Shown here: positions 17,216-26,104 of the stretch, in pieces
Layout: each line of letters starts with the position of its first letter
Numbering within the stretch: the first letter of the stretch is position 1
Origin: JAVBOW01 sp031550125
GTDB lineage: Bacteria; Bacteroidota; Bacteroidia; Bacteroidales; Rikenellaceae
Direction: 5' to 3'
Length of the DNA stretch: 64,000 nt
Assembly: GCA_031550125.1 (NCBI GenBank)
Contig: JAVBOW010000027.1
Span: 6,698-70,697 of the forward strand
Notes under the pieces: model-generated
What the model was told of the DNA's origin: nothing
The model's input: only the letters and a program-made list of their open reading frames with translations
Database searches by the model: none
Position numbers and translations under genes: made by a program

Positions 17216-18006
17216 TACCCAAGATAATACACTATTCATGGTTCAGCGGCGAACCGGCGCCTGATTACCTGCAGGAGTTGACGGCTACCTGGAGGCGCCA
17301 TATGCCCGATTACGAATATGTCCTGTGGGATGCCGAAAAGTTGGCGGAAACAGGAAATAAATTCGCCGCAGAGGCCGTGGCTGCGCGCAAATGGGCTTTC
17401 GCCGCCGATTTCGTGCGTTTCTATGCGGTTTATACTTATGGAGGGATTTGGCTGGATACCGACGTGGAAATATTCAAACCGCTCGATCCGCTGCTCGGCA
17501 ACGCTATGTTCGTAGGGCGCGAGGTATACTCGCACGGCTACCATCCCAAACTTTTCTACCTCACAGCCCATTGTTTCGGAGCGGAGAAGGGCCACCCGTT
17601 CGTTAAGGATTGCCTGGATTATTACGGCGAGAGGAATTTTATCCGCTCGAACAACCTATCCTTCCCCGAGACGCTGCGCTACGACCTTACCATAAGCCCC
17701 GAGGTTATGGCCATCATCGCCATGCGCTACGGTTACGACTGGAAGGATGCGGCCGACCGGGAGAGGCAAATAGAGGCCGGCATACGCATATATCCGTCGT
17801 GGTACCTGGATTGTCCGCAATATAATCCAGTGAACGAGGTCTATTGCATACACCGCTTAACCGGCTCATGGCGTCCGGGCAATCCGGGGATACCCGACTA
17901 TCGCCGCACCAATCCCAAGTCCAAGACGCTTTTCTACTATCTTCAGTATGCGGGCAAACGTATACTGGCGTTGTTCAACGTGGCGCTCATACACATAAAA
18001 AAATGA
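17212..18006 (+). CDS. Glycosyltransferase of the GT32 / DXD sugar-binding family
   Basis: 264 residues, overlapping the kinase gene by four bases. The N-terminus reads IPKIIHYSWFSGEP, then the DYEYVLWDAE and AFAADFVRFYAVYTYGGIWLD stretches, with the DTDVEI metal-binding motif near residue 80. This arrangement is the signature of the GT32 capsular polysaccharide family related to yeast Och1. It acts in the cytoplasm on lipid-linked intermediates. The donor sugar is unknown; GT32 members often use GDP- or UDP-hexoses. Confidence 0.88.
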   Translation: MIPKIIHYSWFSGEPAPDYLQELTATWRRHMPDYEYVLWDAEKLAETGNKFAAEAVAARKWAFAADFVRFYAVYTYGGIWLDTDVEIFKPLDPLLGNAMFVGREVYSHGYHPKLFYLTAHCFGAEKGHPFVKDCLDYYGERNFIRSNNLSFPETLRYDLTISPEVMAIIAMRYGYDWKDAADRERQIEAGIRIYPSWYLDCPQYNPVNEVYCIHRLTGSWRPGNPGIPDYRRTNPKSKTLFYYLQYAGKRILALFNVALIHIKK

Positions 18007-18013
18007 CGGCAAA

Positions 18014-19066
18014 GTGATACCGGCGTCTCCGAAAATATCTGTCATAGTGCCTGTGTACAACGCCGTAACGGTATTGCACAGATGCGTGGCCAGCATACTT
18101 GCCCAGGTTTACGCCGATTTCGAATTGCTCCTCATCGACGACGGCAGCAGCGACGGAAGCGGCGACATATGCGACGCATACGCCGCTAAACTCGATAAGG
18201 TAAAGACTTTCCATCAACCTAACTCGGGAGTGTCGATGGCCCGCAACAAGGGATTGGACGAGGCTGCGGGCGAGTACATATGTTTCGTGGACGCCGACGA
18301 CTGGATCGATCCCAATTATCTCGAAGCGTTCTTCCGCTACGGCCCGCCCGCGCGCGATTGCCTGTCCATAATAAACATAGAGGAACATACACCTGCCTCC
18401 GTCCGCAAGATATACTCCCTTTACGACCGTTTCTACACGGGAACGGTGGATTTTTCCACGGCGATGAACGATATCATCTTCCGTCTTCCCGCCCCGTTTG
18501 CCAAGCTGTTCATCAGGGATGTCATAGAGTCCGCCGGGCTGAGGTTCTATAAAGGGATACACTCGGGCGAAGACGTGCTTTTCATCCTGGGATATTTACG
18601 TCAGACGGAGGCTATAAGCTATGTCTCGGGCAGCTGCTACCACTATATGAGAATGTCTTCCGGATCGCTCTCGGCCAAGATAAACGGTTTCGATTCGGAA
18701 TATTACTGCCTGGAGCGCATGAAAGATGATTTCGGCGCGCTCCTGGAGCGTTATTACGTAAAGGAGCATTATGAAAGGTATTGCGGCTATGCCGTTTACC
18801 GTACCCTGCGCTCGATATATATGAACGAGTACGGCAGGGGTTTCCAGGGACGCCTCTCGTTGCTTAAAAAGGTGTACACGCGGGAGAACGTCAGGCTGCT
18901 CAGGTCGCACGCCAGGCTCCATCCCCGGCGATCCAACAATATAGCCGTTTCATTGTATAAATTTCGCCTGTGGCATCTTTACGATTTTTATATGGTGTCT
19001 TTCATGCGCATTAAATATTCGGCGGCCATGCCGGTTTCCGGCCCTAAACCAGATGCGGGGCAATGA
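18014..19066 (+). CDS. Glycosyltransferase family 2 (paralogue 1 of a tandem pair)
   Basis: 350 residues from a GTG at 18014; an ATG at 18003 is closed by a stop four codons later. The GT-A domain has ISVIVPVYNAVTVLHRCV, LLIDDGSSDGSG, NSGVSMARNKGLD and the metal-binding FVDADDW near residue 95. The C-terminal half (about 200-350) is helix-rich with many Arg and Tyr, as in capsule GT2 enzymes. The next gene shows the same order of motifs over its whole length (YICFVDADDW, YLExFF, GExxxFxLxY), pointing to tandem duplication followed by divergence. Confidence 0.88.
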   Translation: MIPASPKISVIVPVYNAVTVLHRCVASILAQVYADFELLLIDDGSSDGSGDICDAYAAKLDKVKTFHQPNSGVSMARNKGLDEAAGEYICFVDADDWIDPNYLEAFFRYGPPARDCLSIINIEEHTPASVRKIYSLYDRFYTGTVDFSTAMNDIIFRLPAPFAKLFIRDVIESAGLRFYKGIHSGEDVLFILGYLRQTEAISYVSGSCYHYMRMSSGSLSAKINGFDSEYYCLERMKDDFGALLERYYVKEHYERYCGYAVYRTLRSIYMNEYGRGFQGRLSLLKKVYTRENVRLLRSHARLHPRRSNNIAVSLYKFRLWHLYDFYMVSFMRIKYSAAMPVSGPKPDAGQ

Positions 19067-20082
19067 AAACTACGCCTGAAATATCGGTGATACTACCCGT
19101 GTACAATGCAGCGTCCACCGTAGGGCGGTGCATGGAAAGCATACTGGCCCAGACGTTCCGCAATTTCGAACTGTTGGTGGTGGACGACGGCAGTAACGAC
19201 GGTAGCGGGGAGATGTGCGACGGATTCGCCGCGCGGGACAATCGTATAAAGGTTATCCATCAGGCCAATGCAGGGGTTTCCGCCGCGCGTAACCGCGCCT
19301 TGGACTCGGCCTCGGGAAGGTATATCTGTTTCGTGGACGCCGACGACTGGGCCGAAGAGCGCTATCTCGAAACGTTCTTTGCCCACGGCCACCCTGAAGA
19401 GGGGGGCATGGTGATACAGAACTGCGTGTGCGACTACGTTTCGCACAGCCGTTACAAATTCGATTATCCCGAACGATTTTTCCCCGCGGAGGATTTGCCG
19501 CAGGCCATGCACGACGTTGTGGTGGAATGCATCAACCCATTCGCCAAACTTTACGATGGCGATATCATACGGAGCCGGGGCATAAGGTTCGACGAACGGC
19601 TAAGCAGCGGCGAGGATATGATATTCCTGCTTGAATATTTCCCTTCGGTGCGTTCGTTGCGCTATCTGCCTGCGGCCCACTACCACTATTCGCTGGGTAA
19701 TCCGGGGTCGCTATCGCGCAAAATATTTCCGTTCGCGGCCGAGAGCGTATATTTCGACCGTATGTCCGGACTTTACCGCAATCTGCTCTCGTTGGGTTTT
19801 TATTATAAAGATTACCAGCGCTTTGCGGGCCATGTGATGCACCACCTGTTGAGGTCCATATATCTCGGCGGCCGCCGCAAGCCTTTTTGCGAGAGGTTGA
19901 GCATATTGAGGCGCTACGGTACCGGCGAGAACATCGAATGCCTGAAAATGAACGATCGCAGTTGCCCAAGGCTCCTTAACACCATATCGGTAAAGCTCTA
20001 TTCATGCAGGCTTTTCGTGCTTTACGACGCATATATGCTTACGATAGTGTCTGTACGCGGCTTAATGCAGAAACCGAGTTGA
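19063..20082 (+). CDS. Glycosyltransferase family 2 (paralogue 2 of a tandem pair)
   Basis: 339 residues, with an ATGA overlap with the preceding gene. Motifs: ISVILPVYNAASTVGRCM, LVVDDGSNDGSGEMCDGFA, NAGVSAARNRALD and YICFVDADDW (near residue 93). It parallels its upstream paralogue along the full length, including SSGEDMIFLLEYF versus SGEDVLFILGYL and the HYHYS segment. The two enzymes may add successive sugars of similar geometry, or one may have changed specificity; the sequence does not decide. Confidence 0.88.
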   Translation: MKTTPEISVILPVYNAASTVGRCMESILAQTFRNFELLVVDDGSNDGSGEMCDGFAARDNRIKVIHQANAGVSAARNRALDSASGRYICFVDADDWAEERYLETFFAHGHPEEGGMVIQNCVCDYVSHSRYKFDYPERFFPAEDLPQAMHDVVVECINPFAKLYDGDIIRSRGIRFDERLSSGEDMIFLLEYFPSVRSLRYLPAAHYHYSLGNPGSLSRKIFPFAAESVYFDRMSGLYRNLLSLGFYYKDYQRFAGHVMHHLLRSIYLGGRRKPFCERLSILRRYGTGENIECLKMNDRSCPRLLNTISVKLYSCRLFVLYDAYMLTIVSVRGLMQKPS

Positions 20083-20084
20083 CC

Positions 20085-21461
20085 ATGTCCGTATACAACG
20101 CCATATTCAAGAACTATGTCGCCAACGGGGTGGGGATGATGATAAATTTCCTCACCCAGATAGCTTTGGTGCCTATGTTCATCGCCTTCTGGGGCGTGTC
20201 GCAATATGCCGACTGGATCCTGGTCACCTCCTTTACTTCGTTCTTTTCGCTTACCGACATGGGCCTCGGGGCCGTATCCACCAACGAGTTCGTTATGCGT
20301 TACCACCGCGGCGATTACGGCATGTGTACCAAACTGCAGGTAAATATGTTCGTGTTCATCGCAGTGGTGGGCGTCGCCTCCACCGCCCTTGCCATTGCGG
20401 CTTCGTACCTCTGGGGCTTCAACAATATGCTGGGTATAACCGTCTTTACGCGCAGGGAGACGTCTGTAGCCTTTATATTGCTGCTTGTCAAAGTGTTCAT
20501 CAAAATGTACAGCGGCATTTACAATAACGTCTACAACGCAACTTCGCGCGCACACGTGATGGGAATGATAAGCAATGCTGTTATCCTGTTAGAGTTGGCC
20601 ATTCTTTTCGTGGGGCTTTGGGCAAAGATAGACGTAGTGCCTCTCACCCTGGCGTATTGCCTGCCCGTTACGATAAGCGGCATCTACAAACATTTCGATT
20701 CGCAGCGCTGGTTTAAGGTCGATTTTTCATTCAAACAATTCGACTGGCCTTTTCTGCGTACCATCATACGTCCCTCGCTCGAGTCTATGGCCATGCCCAT
20801 GGGCTACGCCTTGCAGAACCAGGGGATGATATTCGTGGTCAACTCGTTGCTCGGACCCGTGGTGCTGCTCTCGTTCACCACCACCCGCACTGCCGTCAAC
20901 TTCCTGCGGTCGGTGACCAACCTGGCCCCGCATGCCGCATGGCCTGAGATATCGGCCGCTTACGGCCGCGGCGATTACTATACGCTCAAGCAGGTCTACC
21001 ATCGAGCCATAATCATCACCATGACCTTGGCGTTGGGCGCTTTTGCGTTCCTCGCCATTTTCGGACGCCCTATTTATCTGGCGTGGACGCACCACGAGGT
21101 GGTCTTCGACCCGTTCTTCTTCTACGGCATGCTGCTGCTGCTGCTGATAACATGTTCATGGACGTGCGGTTCGGTAATGCTTTCGGCCACCAACCACTAT
21201 AACCGTTACAGCCTGTTCTTCCTGTTTTCCATAGCCGCCGATGTGGCATTGTCCTATGTGGCGCTGAGTTTATTCCCGCACCTGTACGTCCTGCCGATGG
21301 TGCTTATCCCTGTAGAGTTGCTCCTCTCGTGGGTTATTTTGAGGCGGACGAACAGGCTTTTGCAGGATGATTTCAATAAATTTTCACGCGGACTGGTCAG
21401 CGAGGGACGTTTCCTGTCGGATAAAGCGTGTGAAATTACCGATCTGTTGAAATGGTGGTAA
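20085..21461 (+). CDS. Wzx-like polysaccharide flippase (MOP superfamily)
   Basis: 458 residues, starting at the ATG two bases after the previous stop; an upstream in-frame Met lies inside the preceding gene. The protein is almost entirely hydrophobic with about twelve predicted membrane helices. The N-terminal segment (NYVANGVGMMINFLTQIALVP) is typical of Wzx/RfbX repeat-unit translocases. It would move undecaprenyl-pyrophosphate-linked repeat units from the cytoplasmic to the periplasmic face for polymerisation by the Wzy-like protein encoded at 23666. Wzx proteins diverge strongly, so the call rests on topology and context. Confidence 0.85.
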   Translation: MSVYNAIFKNYVANGVGMMINFLTQIALVPMFIAFWGVSQYADWILVTSFTSFFSLTDMGLGAVSTNEFVMRYHRGDYGMCTKLQVNMFVFIAVVGVASTALAIAASYLWGFNNMLGITVFTRRETSVAFILLLVKVFIKMYSGIYNNVYNATSRAHVMGMISNAVILLELAILFVGLWAKIDVVPLTLAYCLPVTISGIYKHFDSQRWFKVDFSFKQFDWPFLRTIIRPSLESMAMPMGYALQNQGMIFVVNSLLGPVVLLSFTTTRTAVNFLRSVTNLAPHAAWPEISAAYGRGDYYTLKQVYHRAIIITMTLALGAFAFLAIFGRPIYLAWTHHEVVFDPFFFYGMLLLLLITCSWTCGSVMLSATNHYNRYSLFFLFSIAADVALSYVALSLFPHLYVLPMVLIPVELLLSWVILRRTNRLLQDDFNKFSRGLVSEGRFLSDKACEITDLLKWW

Positions 21462-22489
21462 CGATAGCAATACCGGTTTACAACGTACGCAAGTACATTG
21501 CAAGGGCGCTCGAATCGGCCTTCGCCCAGACTTTCGTATCCGTGGAATACCTCATTATAGACGACCACGGTACGGATGGAAGCATGGAAGAAGTGCGCCG
21601 CATGATGGAAACCCATCCCCGCGGCCGCGACATACGGATAATCGATCAGGGAGCCAACCTCCGTACGGGAGCCGCGCGCAACGCCGCCATAGACAACGCC
21701 GGCGGCGAATATCTCTTCTTCATGGATGGCGACGACGAGATCACTCCAAACTGCATAGAGTTGCTGCATGCGGCCATAATCGAATCGGGCGCCGATTTTG
21801 CCGAAGCCTCTTTCGAAAGGGTTGACTCCGAAGGCAGGACGATAAAGCGCAGAATATTTCCGGACGTTACCATAAGCGGAGGCGAACACGCCGTAGCGCG
21901 CGCATTTTACGGAGGACGGGCGGGATTCGACGCTCCGGTATGGAACAGGCTATATGATCTGGATTTTCTGAAACGCAACAATATACGCTGCATCCCCAAC
22001 CATATCATCGAGGACGTGTCGTTCACGCACCAACTTGTGCTGTGCGCCTCGTCGTGCCGGCTGTTGTCCGACGTGACCTATATTTACCGCATCGTGGAGG
22101 GGTCGGCCACGCAATACCACCGCAACGGTATTCCGGTGGATATAGCGCGCCAGGTTGTGGAGATATGCGCGTTGAAGATGGAATACATGCAGCGATTCGC
22201 CAAATGCGATTTCTATCCGCGCCTGCTCGAAACCAATTACCTTTACGCCATGGACCGGGCGCTGGAGATATGGGACAGCCGCCTGATAGCGCGCAGGGAG
22301 AAACCCGGATATATAAACGCCATATTGGGATTCGGCGCACTGAATGCGGTTGGCAGCAAATTGTCCGGAATACTCGACGCGATAAATTCCATACGAAATA
22401 TACGCATAAGGATGTCGGTTTACAGGCTGTGCATCCACTATCCGCGCCACGCGAGAATATATATACGTAATTTAAAAGCGCAACGATGA
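21452..22489 (+). CDS. Glycosyltransferase family 2
   Basis: 345 residues, overlapping the flippase gene by ten bases. GT-A motifs: VTIAIPVYNVRKYIARAL, EYLIIDDHGTDGS, RTGAARNAAIDNAGGEYLFF and DGDDEI near residue 92. An NRLYDLDFL acceptor-side motif follows near residue 165. It resembles capsule GT2 enzymes of the same size as the tandem pair upstream but is more distant from them. It shares a four-base overlap with the next gene, so translation of the block looks coupled throughout. Confidence 0.87.
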   Translation: MVVTIAIPVYNVRKYIARALESAFAQTFVSVEYLIIDDHGTDGSMEEVRRMMETHPRGRDIRIIDQGANLRTGAARNAAIDNAGGEYLFFMDGDDEITPNCIELLHAAIIESGADFAEASFERVDSEGRTIKRRIFPDVTISGGEHAVARAFYGGRAGFDAPVWNRLYDLDFLKRNNIRCIPNHIIEDVSFTHQLVLCASSCRLLSDVTYIYRIVEGSATQYHRNGIPVDIARQVVEICALKMEYMQRFAKCDFYPRLLETNYLYAMDRALEIWDSRLIARREKPGYINAILGFGALNAVGSKLSGILDAINSIRNIRIRMSVYRLCIHYPRHARIYIRNLKAQR

Positions 22490-23622
22490 AAATAGCCATT
22501 GCCACAATAGGTCGTTTCCATTTGCTCGATCTGGCCAGAGAACTCTCCTCGCACGGCCATGAAGTGTATTTCTATTCGCTTATACCCGTCCGCCGCTGCG
22601 AAGAGTTCGGGCTTAACCGGAGCTGCGTCACGGCCACCTTCCACCTTAGCGGCGTGATAGAGTATTTCTGCCGCAAAGTGCGCCTTCCTTCCAAATTGCT
22701 CTATTACATCCGCAACTTCAACAACTATATCCTTATGGACTACGGCGTTAAGCACAGGCTTAAGCCCTGCGACGTGTTCATAGGACTTTCCGGAGTGTTT
22801 ATGGCCTCTTCCGCCGCCGCCCGCGAGCGTTACGGGGCAACCGTGATAATAGAGCGCGGCAGCAAACACATCCTCGAGCAGGTAGCTATCCTGCAGAGCG
22901 TGGGCCATAAGGCCAATCCTTTCGATTTGGTCTCCCGCCGCGAACAGGAACACTATCGTCAGGCCGACTATATATCCGTAGCCTCGGAGCATGTCGTGGA
23001 AAGCTTCATCAAATATGGCTTCCTCCGTGAAAAGTTGTTCGTAAATCCTTATGGCACGTCCCTGTCCAATTTCCACCCGACCCTGAAACCGGGCAAAGAG
23101 TCTTACGACGTGATAATGGTCGGAGGATGGAGCTACCGCAAAGGTTGCGATATCCTGGTTGAGGCGTGCCGTCAATTAGGCGTCAGGCTGTTGCATGTGG
23201 GCGGCGTTATCGATTTCCCGTTCCCGCACGATCCCCTTTTCACCCATCACGCCCCCGTCCACGAGCCGAGGCTCATAGAGTTCTACTCGCAGGCCAAGGT
23301 CTTCGTGCTACCCTCGCGCGAAGAGGGCCTGGCCCTGGTGCAGGCCCAGGCGCTTGCGTGCGGTTTGCCCATAGTATGTTCGCGCGATACCGGCGGGCGC
23401 GACCTGCGAAAATTCATCGACGACAGCAAGTGGATAGTGGAGATGCCTGAAACTACTGCAGAAAGCCTTGCCGATTGCATAAAACAGGCTATGGAACTTT
23501 ATGAAGGGCAACCTCAGGGAGAGCGCAGTTATGCGGGTACGGCCATACGGCAGCTCTCGTGGAGGGCCTATGGCGAGCGGTATAACGCCTTTCTCGTGTC
23601 GTTGAAAGGCGGCCGGAATTGA
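22486..23622 (+). CDS. Glycosyltransferase family 4
   Basis: 378 residues, ATGA overlap with the upstream gene. N-terminal GT-B domain: MKIAIATIGRFHLLDLARELSSHGHEV. The second domain starts with YDVIMVGGWSYRKGCDILVEA and carries the donor-binding EEGLALVQAQALACGLPIV motif near residue 282. It belongs to the GT4 enzymes of O-antigen and capsule loci. A 43-base gap separates it from the polymerase gene. Confidence 0.87.
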   Translation: MKIAIATIGRFHLLDLARELSSHGHEVYFYSLIPVRRCEEFGLNRSCVTATFHLSGVIEYFCRKVRLPSKLLYYIRNFNNYILMDYGVKHRLKPCDVFIGLSGVFMASSAAARERYGATVIIERGSKHILEQVAILQSVGHKANPFDLVSRREQEHYRQADYISVASEHVVESFIKYGFLREKLFVNPYGTSLSNFHPTLKPGKESYDVIMVGGWSYRKGCDILVEACRQLGVRLLHVGGVIDFPFPHDPLFTHHAPVHEPRLIEFYSQAKVFVLPSREEGLALVQAQALACGLPIVCSRDTGGRDLRKFIDDSKWIVEMPETTAESLADCIKQAMELYEGQPQGERSYAGTAIRQLSWRAYGERYNAFLVSLKGGRN

Positions 23623-23665
23623 TGGGCATTATTTGAAACGTATTTTTCTAAAATAACAGGTCCCG

Positions 23666-25024
23666 ATGAGCTTATTGACCATTCTTTCGGCAATAGCGCT
23701 GTTCCCTGCAGCGATAGTGGCGTATAAGGTGGTAACCCACAGGCATCTTACGTTGTTCGATGTGCTTGCGGGGGCCTATTCGGTAAACCTGAGCCTTTTC
23801 CCGTTGCTGGCGTCGCAGGAGACGCTCGACTATCTGAACATCGACCCTCAGAGCGATACGGTCATCAAACTGTACGCCGTCTATTTTTCGTTCCTCGCCG
23901 TGATATACGCCGCTGGCTATGCCATAAACAGGCTGTGGCCGGGTTCGATCATATGCTTTACCCGTTACATAGAGAACCTTCCCGCCCGCAAACCCATAGG
24001 TTGGGCCGAGCTTGCCGCGGTGGCGGGCATTCTGGCAATATGCTGGGCCGTCATGCTGCCCAGGGCGCACGTGCTGGTGGGCGCCACCGAGGTAAGCGAG
24101 GATTACGGCTCCTTTTCGTTCTATGTAACGGCCGTTAAAATGTTCAACCTTACGAGTTGTTACCTGTTCATATCCGCCGGATTGGCGCAGGACGCGCGTT
24201 CCAGAAAATATTTCATGATCCTGGCCCTGGCGTTTGTAGCGTCGGCGTTTATGATCGGCGAGGGACGGCGTTATTTCGTGGGAATGGCGCTTATGTTCGG
24301 TTGCGCCTACTATGCGCGCAACCGTTTCGCGCGTATAAGATGGGGCCGGGTGTCGGCCTATGGCGTGGCGGTGTTGGGATTGCTTTATGGCGCAGTGCTG
24401 TTCTTCAACGTCATGCGCTACACCAAAGACCAAAAGGAATTTGCCGATGAAGGCACTCTGAAACGCCTCGTCTCTATAACAGAGGAGGCCACGCATAACT
24501 ACAGCTCCTTCGCGGATATGGCCGCCGAGGCCAACAAAACGCGCAGTCTGGGGCTGTTCGATATATTGTACTATTATCTCGACACCTACCATCAGCCATA
24601 TGGGGGGCGCATGTTTGCCGAGGCGTTCTCTTTCTCCGTACCTCGTGTCATTTATCCGCAGAAGAGCTACGTCGGGTCGCAGGGCCTTATTGAGATGGAA
24701 ACGGGGCTTTTTTCAGACGTCGCCGATTCGAGCCTGTTGTGGGGCATAGGCGATTGGGGGGGGCTGGGCGGCGTTATGGCTGCTATTTTCCATATAGCGC
24801 TGTTCATCTATCTTGCAGGCCTCATGGCCTTTGCACGCAGGTGGGGCAAGGTGTCGCTGTGGATTGTGGCGCTGTGCGCGAGCGTCGCTTTTATCGCCGC
24901 CTTCCAAACCGAAGGCACGATAGAAAGCGATATGGCCAACGCCATACAATTCACCGCGTTTTTCCTGGCGGGACTTGCCGTATCTCAGATATACTACAGC
25001 ACACTGGCCCGTTACCGGGTATAA
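23666..25024 (+). CDS. Wzy-like O-antigen/capsule polymerase
   Basis: 452 residues, strongly hydrophobic, with about eleven or twelve predicted membrane helices and a long hydrophilic loop near residues 250-330 that carries several Tyr, Arg and His residues. This topology, and its place beside a flippase and a co-polymerase, are those of Wzy-type oligosaccharide repeat-unit polymerases, which join repeat units in the periplasm. The family has almost no conserved sequence, so function rests on topology and context. An O-antigen ligase is the main alternative. Confidence 0.75.
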   Translation: MSLLTILSAIALFPAAIVAYKVVTHRHLTLFDVLAGAYSVNLSLFPLLASQETLDYLNIDPQSDTVIKLYAVYFSFLAVIYAAGYAINRLWPGSIICFTRYIENLPARKPIGWAELAAVAGILAICWAVMLPRAHVLVGATEVSEDYGSFSFYVTAVKMFNLTSCYLFISAGLAQDARSRKYFMILALAFVASAFMIGEGRRYFVGMALMFGCAYYARNRFARIRWGRVSAYGVAVLGLLYGAVLFFNVMRYTKDQKEFADEGTLKRLVSITEEATHNYSSFADMAAEANKTRSLGLFDILYYYLDTYHQPYGGRMFAEAFSFSVPRVIYPQKSYVGSQGLIEMETGLFSDVADSSLLWGIGDWGGLGGVMAAIFHIALFIYLAGLMAFARRWGKVSLWIVALCASVAFIAAFQTEGTIESDMANAIQFTAFFLAGLAVSQIYYSTLARYRV

Positions 25025-25039
25025 TTCAAAGGACTTTAT

Positions 25040-26104
25040 ATGTCAAAACAACCAAACGAATGCTCGGTTCTTTCCGTCGGAGGTTTCTCCGGTCAGGGCG
25101 AAAGCAACACATGCCTGCACCGCACATGGGCGCTGGAAGAGTTGTGCGGAAACCTCGACCGTATAGATACATCCTCCGGGCCGGTGGACTTTTGCTATAA
25201 GGCGGCCAACCGTCTGTTCAACTACGGCCTGCCTGCGCCGCTGCCCGACAGGGCCGGGGCCAACAAAAAGATAATGAAGGCCGTGGAGGCCAAACATTAC
25301 GATATAGTGTGGATAGACAAGGGAATAACCGTAAAACCGGCTACCCTGGCCCATATAAAAAAGGTATCGCCGCAGACGGTTATCGTAAGTTACTCGCCCG
25401 ACAATATGGCCATGCGCCACAACCAGAGCCGGAATTATCTGAAATGTCTTCCGCTGTACGATTACGTATTCACCAATAAGTCATATATACTCAAACAGAT
25501 GGAGGCGCTGGGAGCCGGACGCGTATATTTCTTCAACAACGGCTATGAATCGCGTTTCCACCATCCGCGCGAACTATCGGCGGAGGATTGCCGCAGGCTG
25601 GGCGGCGAAGTGGGCTTCGTAGGCGTTTGGGAGAAGGAGCGCTGTGATAGCATCCTATACCTGGCCGACCACGGAATAAAAGTAAGGGTATTCGGCACGG
25701 GAGCGTGGCGCAACTACAAGGACTACAGTCGCAACCTGCGTATAGAAGACAAGACGCTGCAATCCGACGACTATTGCAAGTCGCTGGCTGCGTTCAAAAT
25801 ATCGCTCTGCTTCCTGAGGAAAATGAACGACGACAGGCAGACGACCCGTACGATGGAGATCCCCGCCTGCGGCGGGTTCATGTTGGCCGAGCGCACCGAC
25901 GAACATCTGGCGCTGTTCGAGGAAGGCATACAAGCGGCATTCTTCTCCTCGGACGAGGAGTTGCTGGAAAAATGCCGCTATTACCTGGCCCACGACGACG
26001 AGCGCAGGCAAATTGCCGCCGAAGGCCACCGGAGATGCGTGGAATCGGATTATTCCAACAAGGGCCTGGTGAAAGCCATACTCGAAAAAATAGAACTCCC
26101 GTAA
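25040..26104 (+). CDS. Glycosyltransferase, GT-B type (CgeB-like)
   Basis: 354 residues. The first half has a YDIVWIDKGITVKP segment followed by VIVSYSPDNMAMRHNQSRNY and YDYVFTNKSYIL, the order seen in CgeB-like proteins. The second half carries VGFVGVWEKERCDSILYLAD and a RTMEIPACGGFMLAERTDEH motif that replaces the usual EX7E donor region, then a short helix pair. These are features of CgeB-type glycosyltransferases in spore-coat and polysaccharide loci. It probably adds one residue to the glycan. Its stop codon overlaps the next start by one base. Confidence 0.78.
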   Translation: MSKQPNECSVLSVGGFSGQGESNTCLHRTWALEELCGNLDRIDTSSGPVDFCYKAANRLFNYGLPAPLPDRAGANKKIMKAVEAKHYDIVWIDKGITVKPATLAHIKKVSPQTVIVSYSPDNMAMRHNQSRNYLKCLPLYDYVFTNKSYILKQMEALGAGRVYFFNNGYESRFHHPRELSAEDCRRLGGEVGFVGVWEKERCDSILYLADHGIKVRVFGTGAWRNYKDYSRNLRIEDKTLQSDDYCKSLAAFKISLCFLRKMNDDRQTTRTMEIPACGGFMLAERTDEHLALFEEGIQAAFFSSDEELLEKCRYYLAHDDERRQIAAEGHRRCVESDYSNKGLVKAILEKIELP

